From positions 1 to 34,870 of the forward strand of contig JAETOP010000026.1 of the NCBI GenBank assembly GCA_021771675.1: 34,870 nt of DNA. Direction: 5' to 3'. A program made the translations under genes and the position numbers. Within the stretch, counting starts at the first letter, position 1. Each line of letters begins with the position of its first letter. This stretch comes from Oscillospiraceae bacterium. Its GTDB lineage: Bacteria > Bacillota_A > Clostridia > Oscillospirales > Oscillospiraceae. Shown in pieces: positions 1 to 5,886 of this stretch. The notes beneath the pieces were generated by a model that saw nothing but the letters and a program-made list of their open reading frames with translations, did not search any database and had not been told where the DNA came from.

Positions 1-1
1 A

Positions 2-73
2 TCTAAAGTGAATTGGCATTTTCGGACCAAAGATGCTCGCCAGAAGCTTATTTCCCTATATCCTGAGCTCTGA
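2..73 (+). pseudogene. C-terminal end of a probable transposase (cut by window edge)
   Basis: Frame 2 is open from the left edge to a TGA at 71-73 and encodes 23 residues ending in DARQKLISLYPEL. The pattern W-x-F-x-x-x-DAR-x-KL-x-x-LYP resembles the C-terminus of some bacterial IS transposases, from memory of the family. The gene body lies outside the window, so whether it is intact cannot be judged. The neighbouring phage-like gene and truncated integrase fit a mobile region. It could also be an unrelated open frame, as 23 residues are little evidence. Confidence 0.35.
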
Positions 74-96
74 CGTTTATTAACTTAGTTTGCTTA

Positions 97-363
97 TCAA
101 CGTGTCAATACACTAGCCCATTCACCAAGAAATTTACCGAGCTGCTCATCTGACATGGATCTAATAAAATCAGCTCGTGTGGCCGGTCTGACTTCATCCT
201 CCCTTAAGAACCACATAATACCATCGTATGGAGAAATCGCTCCATAGCAATCGAGGTCATCTTCGAATCCAATCTGTTCAATAACAACGATGTCACCATC
301 GTCAAAATTTCCCCCAGTATGTGGGTTTATAACACGGACGCGATCTCCAATTTTATGTTTCAT
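97..363 (-). CDS. Small phage-like hypothetical protein
   Basis: This encodes 88 residues. The start is the ATG at 361-363 because AGGAGG lies 5 bases upstream of it; an upstream in-frame ATG at 384 has no such site. The N-terminal half (IGDRVRVI, then GDIVVIEQIG) reads like a small SH3/KOW-type beta barrel. The tail TRADFIRSMSDEQLGKFL resembles the motif 'T-x-AD-x-IR-x-MSDE-x-L' common at the ends of short Firmicute phage and plasmid proteins. No catalytic residues or membrane segment are seen. It is followed in the same direction by nothing recognisable, and lies 207 bases downstream of a truncated integrase, so it is probably cargo or debris of an integrated element. The function is unknown. 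Confidence 0.6.
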   Translation of the reverse strand: MKHKIGDRVRVINPHTGGNFDDGDIVVIEQIGFEDDLDCYGAISPYDGIMWFLREDEVRPATRADFIRSMSDEQLGKFLGEWASVLTR

Positions 364-570
364 AAGTCCTCCTCTATTTCTCATTATTTTGGGAACCCCA
401 TTTTATTATCCCATGATTGTCTCACGTCATTAGTCCAGCCAGGTGGCATGATGCTTTGGTATTACGATACTCGTGGACGGCGCGCATTTAATATGCTTGC
501 ATCATTTATTGAGCATCAACCCATTTATAAAACTCGCATTTTATGTCAATTTATGCACTATATATTGTGC
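364..570. other. Gene-poor gap between small phage-like gene and truncated integrase
   Basis: No frame here has a ribosome binding site or recognisable protein on either strand. The integrase frame is followed on the minus strand by several stops, and none of the three frames continues into a recombinase catalytic domain. It is probably the scar of a deletion that removed the 3' part of the integrase gene. Confidence 0.5.
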
Positions 571-1080
571 CTATCTCTTTACTCCGAGCGCAGGATTGTA
601 TATTACAGTACGCTTAATAACTCCATTACGAAAACAATCGTTTACGGCATCGTAAGCCTTTTTGATTGTGGAATAGGAGAGACCTTTATCCTTCAACTCG
701 TTGACCATCTTCTGCACATCATCAGGCTGAATCGCAGCAACTTGAAGATGCCCGATATAGGGAATTACCTGATAGGTCAAGGTTTGCTCAAGACGGTCAT
801 AGCTCTTAGGCTTCAACTCGTTGGACTTTACAGAGCGGAGCCAGTTAAGCATATAGGATTCCACGGTTCCTTTTTGAACGACGCTCATGTCATTCTTATG
901 CAATTCCTTTTCAAATTCTTTTAGCTTCTTTTTTACTTCACGTTCCGACTTCCCATAGAAGGCTTTGATCTTTGGCTTTCCTTCTGGAGTAAGACCAACC
1001 CGAATTCGGGCAGTCCATGTTCCGTCGGTACGCTGAGAGATGCAGCCATCACCCTTATCGCGTCTTTTTTTATCAGCCAT
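571..1080 (-). pseudogene. Truncated tyrosine recombinase/phage integrase (N-terminal part only)
   Basis: This encodes 169 residues with a GGAGG site ahead of the ATG. Residues about 5-65 match the Arm/AP2-like DNA-binding domain of Tn916- and phage-type integrases (DGTWTARIRVG, then a Lys/Glu-rich helix). Residues about 70-165 form the SAM-like core-binding domain, ending in NPALGVKR, which is where the catalytic domain normally begins. Full-length relatives have about 370-400 residues. The R-H-x-x-R and Tyr catalytic motifs are absent, and the next 200 bases do not encode them in any frame. The product should therefore bind DNA at best and not recombine. The start lies about 210 bases from the 3' end of tRNA-Trp, the usual position of an integrase beside its attachment site. 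It is a relic of an integrated element. Confidence 0.85.
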
Positions 1081-1251
1081 AATATTGCGACCTCCAAGTG
1101 TTTGATATGTATTATGGGAGGGGCTGTCGTATTACTCTGTATTACTTATTTATTACTTATCAAGAGTGACTAGCCGGGAATAATAGTGACACATCATTTG
1201 AGTTTTGTCAAACGCTTGTTTGTTTATAGCTGATTTTTTGTTTATACATAA

Positions 1252-1281
1252 CAAAAAAGTCGTCCTAAACCGGACGACTTT
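1252..1281 (-). terminator. Intrinsic terminator of the tRNA operon
   Basis: On the minus strand a perfect 10-bp stem (AAAGTCGTCC / GGACGACTTT, loop of 6) is followed directly by a run of T. It lies 10 bases beyond the encoded CCA end of tRNA-Trp and closes the two-tRNA transcript. Confidence 0.85.
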
Positions 1282-1291
1282 CTATGAAAAG

Positions 1292-1367
<76 letters not shown>

Positions 1368-1396
1368 ATATATAAAAGGCAGAAGCCTTAATGAAC

Positions 1397-1473
1397 TGGT
1401 GGGCCTTCAGGGACTCGAACCCGGGACTATCCGGTTATGAGCCGGAGGCTCTGACCAACTGAGCTAAAGGCCC
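1397..1473 (-). tRNA. tRNA with CAT anticodon, probably tRNA-Ile2 (else elongator Met)
   Basis: The cloverleaf has acceptor GGGCCTT/AAGGCCC, a D arm GCTC...GAGC, anticodon stem TCCGG/CCGGA with loop CTCATAA, a T loop TTCGAGT, discriminator A and an encoded CCA. A CAT anticodon is shared by initiator Met, elongator Met and the minor Ile2 species whose C34 is changed to lysidine by TilS. The first acceptor pair G-C is paired, which argues against initiator. C at positions 4 and 5 of the acceptor matches known Ile2 tRNAs and differs from elongator Met tRNAs, so Ile2 is favoured but not proven. Confidence 0.85.
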
Positions 1474-1507
1474 GTGGAATCTCGGTGAACTCATCACCAC
1501 GGGGGCT

Positions 1508-1536
1508 ATTATAGCACCTTGGCCCCAGGTTGTCAA
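1508..1536 (-). promoter_or_regulatory. Consensus sigma-A promoter of the tRNA operon
   Basis: The minus strand reads TTGACA (1531-1536), a 17-base spacer, then TATAAT (1508-1513), a perfect housekeeping promoter. The -10 lies 34 bases before the first tRNA, fitting a short processed leader. Confidence 0.92.
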
Positions 1537-1558
1537 GTAAAATTCTTCTTGCTCTTCG

Positions 1559-1590
1559 ATAAAAAACGCAGGCCAACATGTGAATGCGTT
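1559..1590 (-). terminator. Possible terminator after the S51 peptidase gene
   Basis: On the minus strand AACGCA and TGCGTT enclose a 14-base loop and are followed by a run of T. The stem is only 6 bp, so this is modest evidence, but the position downstream of the hprK operon fits. Confidence 0.45.
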
Positions 1591-1663
1591 ACCGGGTGGG
1601 CAACGGGGTGACTATGATCAGCCGCTCCAGTGCCCGCCCAGCTCCGCCGGGGAGAACGCAAAA

Positions 1664-2398
1664 TCACTTAAAATCCGCCATATTCAGGCAGTCGCCGGAG
1701 CGGCACAGTTGGGAGAGCTCCCCGTCCCGGAGCAGATACGCCTCGCCGAAAAGCAGCAGCTCATGATCGTCCTGGTAGAAATAGCTCCCATCCGGCAGGG
1801 CGAAGAAGGCGTTGCCCTGACTGTCGGGATAGGTAATGTCCTCAAACAGCCGCAGTCCGTCCAGAATATCGTCCTTCACCTTCTGGTAGTGGGGCAGGAT
1901 GTTGATGTCGGTAAGTCCCAGACCGGGAGAGAACCGCTGAAAATAAGGGTCGATCCCCTCCCCTTCCTCTTCCGGCTGGACATATGCCATATCCGCCAGA
2001 TTCATGGAACCGGCGCTGATGCCCATGACCACGCCGTCAAAATCCCGCAAAATCTCCCGCAGTCCGATCTGGCGGAAAAATTCATTCTGGGTGGGAACGT
2101 GGCCCCCGGCCAGAATAAGAAAATCGCTGTTTGCAACAAGCCCAGCAGCTTGATCGGCATTGGTTCCATCCAGGACAGCGTAGGAGCTGAACACAATCCC
2201 CGCCTGGGAAAAGGCGACGGAGGTGTCCATGCCGAAGGAGCAGGTCAAATCGTGCCGCTCCGGATCGGAGGCCACGAACAGCGCCCGTGGAAAGGGGGGC
2301 AGGCATAAGCGAAGATTCTCAAGGAAATGGTTCTCCGGGTTCAAAATCGCCCGGTCCGCCCCATCCAGATAAGGACTGCTGGTAATAAAAAGGGTCAT
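1664..2398 (-). CDS. Peptidase S51 family protein (dipeptidase E/cyanophycinase-like)
   Basis: This encodes 244 residues. The start is the ATG at 2396-2398, preceded by AAGGAG; a longer frame exists but lacks a site. The fold of the family is a class I glutamine-amidotransferase-like sandwich with a serine nucleophile. The nucleophile elbow GISAGS puts the Ser at about residue 128, following the glycine motif LAGGHVPTQNEF (about 96-107), which is typical of the family. Known members cleave Asp-X dipeptides (PepE) or beta-aspartyl-arginine chains, and the substrate here cannot be told. There is no signal peptide, so it is cytoplasmic. It is the last gene of the hprK-rluA-S51 run, 49 bases behind the synthase gene, and probably co-transcribed. 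Confidence 0.85.
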   Translation of the reverse strand: MTLFITSSPYLDGADRAILNPENHFLENLRLCLPPFPRALFVASDPERHDLTCSFGMDTSVAFSQAGIVFSSYAVLDGTNADQAAGLVANSDFLILAGGHVPTQNEFFRQIGLREILRDFDGVVMGISAGSMNLADMAYVQPEEEGEGIDPYFQRFSPGLGLTDINILPHYQKVKDDILDGLRLFEDITYPDSQGNAFFALPDGSYFYQDDHELLLFGEAYLLRDGELSQLCRSGDCLNMADFK

Positions 2399-2447
2399 AA
2401 TGTACTCCTTTTGCAAAAATATCAAATATTTTTTCCTCCGGCAAACG

Positions 2448-3422
2448 CTATGGCGCAGGGAGCTTTGCACCCGGGAAATATTCCTCCACAAAATCTACCT
2501 TGTCCACCTGGAAGGATTTTCCGTTCAAATAGGCCAGTCCGCCGGCGTCGGTGGTGAAGTCAAAGCTGAGCCGGTAGGAATAGAGGGCCTGGTAATTTCG
2601 GTCGAATCGTTTGTCCAGTTTGCCGTATTTCCCATCCCCCAGCAGTGGATGCCCAGCGTGGGCGAACTGGGCCCGGATTTGGTGGGTCCGGCCGGTGATA
2701 AGCTGACACTCCACCAGCGTCAGCCCATTGACGCTGGCCAGAGTGCGGTAGTTAGTCTGGCAGGTTTTGGAGCCAGGCTCAGGGGTGTCGGTGACGAACA
2801 CCCGGTTTTTCTTGGCGTCCTTAAACAGGTAGCCTTTCAAGCTGCCCTCTTTGGGCTTCGGAGAACCCTCTACAATGGCAAGGTATCGCTTGTCCAGTTC
2901 CCGGTCCTTGATCTTCTGGTTCATCACCCGCAGGGCCTCGGCGGTTTTGGCGGCAACAACAATGCCACCGGTGTTCCGGTCAATTCGGTTGCACAGGGCA
3001 GGGGTGAAGGAATTCTCCTCCCGGGGCCTCCACTCATGCTTCTGGTACAGGTAGGCCTGGATGTGGTCAATGAGGGTGCGGCCGTACTCCGCCCCATCGT
3101 GGGGGTGCACTGCCAAACCGGGCCGTTTGTCCACCAGCAGAATATTCTCATCCTCATAGACAATGCTGAGCTCGGGTGCGGCCACGGTGAGGAAGGCGTT
3201 GTCCTCCCGGGGTGTGTCGAAGAATTCATCGTTGATGTACAGCTGTAAAGTGTCCCCCGCTTCCAGCCGGGTGTCCCGCTCTGCCCTGGCACCGTTGCGC
3301 TTGATGCGCTTGATGCGGATATACTTCTGAGCCAGAGAGGCAGGAAGCAGCGGGACGGCCTTGGCAAGGAACCGGTCCAGCCGCTGCCCCGCATCGTTGA
3401 TCCCGATGGAAAGCTCTTTCAT
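2448..3422 (-). CDS. RluA-family pseudouridine synthase with S4 domain
   Basis: This encodes 324 residues, the usual length for RluC/RluD-type enzymes that isomerise specific uridines in 23S rRNA (or tRNA) to pseudouridine. An S4 RNA-binding domain covers about residues 10-65 (RLDRFLAK..., then RLEAGDTLQLYI). The catalytic core has NRIDRNTGG at 145-153 with the catalytic Asp at 148; the family's usual HRLD is here NRID. Later motifs LITGRTHQIRAQ and HPLLGDGKYG are typical. The start overlaps the hprK stop in an ATGA, which implies coupled translation. The target uridine cannot be assigned, so no Rlu letter is given. Confidence 0.93.
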   Translation of the reverse strand: MKELSIGINDAGQRLDRFLAKAVPLLPASLAQKYIRIKRIKRNGARAERDTRLEAGDTLQLYINDEFFDTPREDNAFLTVAAPELSIVYEDENILLVDKRPGLAVHPHDGAEYGRTLIDHIQAYLYQKHEWRPREENSFTPALCNRIDRNTGGIVVAAKTAEALRVMNQKIKDRELDKRYLAIVEGSPKPKEGSLKGYLFKDAKKNRVFVTDTPEPGSKTCQTNYRTLASVNGLTLVECQLITGRTHQIRAQFAHAGHPLLGDGKYGKLDKRFDRNYQALYSYRLSFDFTTDAGGLAYLNGKSFQVDKVDFVEEYFPGAKLPAP

Positions 3423-4363
3423 TTTTTCTGCCCCGCATTCTCAAAGTGCCGGTCGATCTGCTCGGAAAATTCCTGAGCGGCGTTATAGCCAAGCTTTCTC
3501 TGCCGGTTGTTCATGGCCGCCACCTCCAAAATCACGGCCAGGTTTCGCCCGGCAGTGACCGGAATGGTGTTCACTGGGATCTTCACACCCAGAATGTCCA
3601 TATACTGTTCTTCCAATCCCAGCCGGTCATAGGTGGCCTGGGTATTCCAAGGAACGATATTCACCACCAGATTGATCTCATTCTCCGTCCGGACGGCGCC
3701 CATGCCGAAGAGCTTGGCCACATTCACAATGCCGATGCCACGCAGCTCAATATAATTACGGATCAACTCCGGAGCAGTACCGATGAGAGAGGTCTCGGAT
3801 ACCTTGCGGATCTCCACCGCATCATCGGCAATCAACCGGTGTCCCCGCTTCAGAAGCTCCAGAGCCGTTTCACTCTTACCCACACCGCTGTCTCCCATAA
3901 GCAGCAGCCCCTCGCCGTAAACCTCCACCAGGACCCCATGGCGGGTGATCCGGGGGGCCAGAGCGGATTTCAGATAGGTAATGATGTTGGAGGCCAGGGA
4001 GGCAGTGGCTGCTTCGGAGTGCAGGATGGTAACGGAATGCTTCCTTGCCATTTCCAGGCACTGTTCGTCCACCGGAAAGCCCCGGGCAATGAGCAAGGCA
4101 GGGGGCTTATAGGAGAAAAGCTGGTCAAAAATGGTAAGGCGTTCCTGGGGAGATTTCTTTTGCAGGTAACTGATTTCCACATTGCCAAGAATTTGCAGCC
4201 GCATGGGCTCAAAATAGTCGAAATATCCCGCAATTTGCAGTCCGGGCCGAGACACCGAATCCACGGTAAGCCGGATGGATTCATAGTCCGTGGAAGCGTA
4301 GACCACTTTCAGCTTAAAATCCCGAACCAAGTCCGTCAGCGCAATGCTGTAGGTTTCAATCAT
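3419..4363 (-). CDS. hprK: HPr kinase/phosphorylase
   Basis: This encodes 314 residues, the standard length. HprK uses ATP or pyrophosphate to phosphorylate Ser46 of HPr and also reverses this, setting CcpA-dependent carbon catabolite control in Firmicutes. The Walker A GDSGVGKS spans 157-164. The family signature RGIGIVNVAKLFG starts near 208, and NTIPVTAGRN lies in the C-terminal part. The ATG at 4361-4363 is chosen because AGGAGG lies 6 bases ahead; an ATG two codons earlier abuts that site. Two promoter-like sequences lie upstream. It heads an operon with the pseudouridine synthase (ATGA overlap) and the S51 peptidase. No HPr gene is near. Confidence 0.96.
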   Translation of the reverse strand: MIETYSIALTDLVRDFKLKVVYASTDYESIRLTVDSVSRPGLQIAGYFDYFEPMRLQILGNVEISYLQKKSPQERLTIFDQLFSYKPPALLIARGFPVDEQCLEMARKHSVTILHSEAATASLASNIITYLKSALAPRITRHGVLVEVYGEGLLLMGDSGVGKSETALELLKRGHRLIADDAVEIRKVSETSLIGTAPELIRNYIELRGIGIVNVAKLFGMGAVRTENEINLVVNIVPWNTQATYDRLGLEEQYMDILGVKIPVNTIPVTAGRNLAVILEVAAMNNRQRKLGYNAAQEFSEQIDRHFENAGQKK

Positions 4364-4390
4364 AGGCATCCTCCTGGAATCTTTTTGATT

Positions 4391-4399
4391 ATTATACCA
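4391..4399 (-). promoter_or_regulatory. hprK proximal promoter, extended -10
   Basis: The minus strand reads TGGTATAAT, an extended -10 (TG-N-TATAAT), 28 bases before the hprK start. No good -35 is present at 16-18 bases, so recognition would rely on the extended element. Confidence 0.6.
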
Positions 4400-4500
4400 T
4401 AAAGCAAAGCGGAATGGTATCATATCGACATATTTTCCGGCTCCTGGCGCAACCGGGGAGGAAAATATCAATTTTCCTGTATAATAACCGCTTTGCGATT

Positions 4501-4528
4501 ATTATACCAAGCCTGCGGGGAATATCAA
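4501..4528 (-). promoter_or_regulatory. hprK distal promoter
   Basis: The minus strand reads TTGATA (4523-4528), a 16-base spacer and TATAAT (4501-4506). The surrounding 13-base block GATTATTATACCA (plus strand, 4497-4509) is repeated exactly at the proximal promoter (4387-4399), so one probably arose from the other by local duplication. Transcripts from here would carry a leader of about 130 bases. Confidence 0.6.
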
Positions 4529-4566
4529 CATATTTTTGAAAATGAGAAAATTTTGCAAAATAGTAC

Positions 4567-4595
4567 TTGCTTTTTTCAGAAAAGTCTGATATTAT
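4567..4595 (+). promoter_or_regulatory. rpmB promoter
   Basis: TTGCTT (4567-4572), 17 bases, TATTAT (4590-4595), about 60 bases ahead of the rpmB start. It is divergent from the hprK promoters. Confidence 0.65.
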
Positions 4596-4656
4596 ATCTA
4601 GGCGCTTGGATTGGGCGCAGTATACAAAGTACGATTTCAGATGGGAGGTGCAATGA

Positions 4657-4845
4657 ATGGCGAAGTGTGATTTTTGTGGTAAGGGTGTTACCTTTGGTAT
4701 TAAGGTGTCCCACTCCCACAGACGTTCCAACCGCGAGTGGAAGCCCAACGTGAAGCGGGTCAAGGCAGTCGTGAATGGAACTCCCTGCCATGTGTACGCT
4801 TGTACCAGATGCCTCCGTTCCAATAAGGTTGAGCGGGCCGTCTGA
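4657..4845 (+). CDS. rpmB: 50S ribosomal protein L28, zinc-binding form
   Basis: This encodes 62 residues, the normal length of bacterial L28, a component of the large ribosomal subunit. Cys at 4, 7, 49 and 52 (CDFC and CTRC) form the zinc ribbon of the C+ type. Zinc-free C- paralogs are often induced under zinc starvation, so this is the zinc-replete copy. The basic segment HSHRRSNREWKPNVKR binds rRNA. GGGAGG precedes the ATG. It stands alone with its own promoter and terminator, divergent from hprK. Confidence 0.97.
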   Translation: MAKCDFCGKGVTFGIKVSHSHRRSNREWKPNVKRVKAVVNGTPCHVYACTRCLRSNKVERAV

Positions 4846-4865
4846 TTGATATGGCATATAAAATA

Positions 4866-4893
4866 CGCTGCCGGTCACTCGGCAGCGTTTTTT
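4866..4893 (+). terminator. rpmB intrinsic terminator
   Basis: CGCTGCCG and CGGCAGCG form an 8-bp perfect stem with a 6-base loop, followed by six T. It starts 20 bases after the rpmB stop. Confidence 0.92.
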
Positions 4894-4894
4894 A

Positions 4895-4936
4895 TTTCTC
4901 TTTCGACACCGCCTGGCGGCGGTGTCGAAAGAGAAA
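4895..4936. repeat. 19-bp perfect inverted repeat (hairpin) between rpmB and yitT-like gene
   Basis: Arms 4895-4913 and 4918-4936 are exact reverse complements around the loop TGGC. The core is TCGACACCGCC. It directly follows the rpmB terminator and lies 54 bases beyond the stop of the convergent YitT-family gene. It may help to terminate that transcript, but the minus strand after the stem is A-rich rather than T-rich. It may instead be a copy of a dispersed palindromic element. Confidence 0.8.
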
Positions 4937-4989
4937 AATTTTACATTTTCAGGTAAGAAAAAAGTATAAGAGGTTCCCTAGCTTCTCTG

Positions 4990-5853
4990 TTACAAAGCAT
5001 CCCTGGAATACCGGGAGAAGCCGTCCCCCAGCACCTGGTGGGCCTCCTGGAAGATGACGAAGGCATTCTCGTCCCGCTCCATCACCAGCTCCTTGAGCTC
5101 CGCCAGCTGACCCTTTTTCACCACGGTGAGCAGCACCTTCTTTTCCCGGCCGCTGTAGCAGCCCTGACCATGGAGGAAGGTGGCTCCCCGGTCCAGCTTC
5201 TCGCAGATGTCCCTGGCAATCTCCTCCGGCTTGTCCGAAACAATCAGCGCCACCTTGGAGTAGTCAAACCGGTACACCACCACATCCATCACCCGCCCGG
5301 TGATGAACACCACAATGCCGCTGAACAGCGCCCGGCTGATGTCCTGGAACACAATGCCCGTGAGCACCACCACGCAGGCATCGAACACGGTAGAGATGAT
5401 GCCGATGGGCACATTCCGGTAGTGCAGCTTCAAAAGCCGCACCAGGATGTCTGAGCCGCCGGTGGATGAGCCCGCCACAAAGACGATGCCAATCCCCAGG
5501 CCGCAGAACAGGCCGCCGTAAATGCCGCTGACCAGGGTATCCTGGGGCCCAATGGAGATCAGGGCAAAGACATCGATCATAAATCCGCTGACCAGCATCC
5601 CCAGCAGGGAGCCTGCAAAGAACCGTTTCCCCACCCGCAGTCCGCCGATCAGAAACAAAGGCAGATTCAGCAGCACCGACAGCACGCCCACATTTTGCAG
5701 CCCCAAAATGTGGGCCAGGGCTTGCGCCAGGCCGGAGATGCCGCCGGAGTTGATGTCGTTGGGCTCCAGAAACAGGCTGAACCCCAGGGCAAAAAGGGTG
5801 CTTCCAATCACTGTCAGAAAAATCCAGCTGGTTTTCTTCCAAAACGCTCTCAT
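4990..5853 (-). CDS. YitT family (DUF161/DUF2179) integral membrane protein
   Basis: This encodes 287 residues with GGAGGA ahead of the ATG. The N-terminal two thirds hold five or six hydrophobic helices, starting with WIFLTVIGSTLFALGFSLF and including the family pattern EPNDINSGGISGLA (about residues 30-43) and FVAGSSTGGSDIL. The last 80 residues are a soluble DUF2179 domain (RGATFLHGQGCYSGREKKVL). Function is not established for most members; transport has been suggested. It follows the topoisomerase pair by 33 bases, with only a short GCCCTC hairpin lacking a T run between them, so co-transcription is likely. A functional link to topology is not evident. Confidence 0.9.
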   Translation of the reverse strand: MRAFWKKTSWIFLTVIGSTLFALGFSLFLEPNDINSGGISGLAQALAHILGLQNVGVLSVLLNLPLFLIGGLRVGKRFFAGSLLGMLVSGFMIDVFALISIGPQDTLVSGIYGGLFCGLGIGIVFVAGSSTGGSDILVRLLKLHYRNVPIGIISTVFDACVVVLTGIVFQDISRALFSGIVVFITGRVMDVVVYRFDYSKVALIVSDKPEEIARDICEKLDRGATFLHGQGCYSGREKKVLLTVVKKGQLAELKELVMERDENAFVIFQEAHQVLGDGFSRYSRDAL

Positions 5854-5886
5854 GTCTTCCTCCGTTACAGCCCTCCACAGAGGGCA

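Noticed and set aside
319..924. Plus-strand open frame of 201 codons across the integrase relic
   Set aside because: It is opposite the recognisable integrase and phage-like genes and has no domain or ribosome site.
4364..4656. Riboswitch or T-box leader upstream of hprK or rpmB
   Set aside because: The repeats are explained by promoters; no T-box sequence, specifier stem or leader terminator was found.
5854..5886. Terminator between the parC-like and YitT-family genes
   Set aside because: GCCCTC/GAGGGC can pair over a 4-base loop, but no T run follows on the minus strand, so read-through is more likely.
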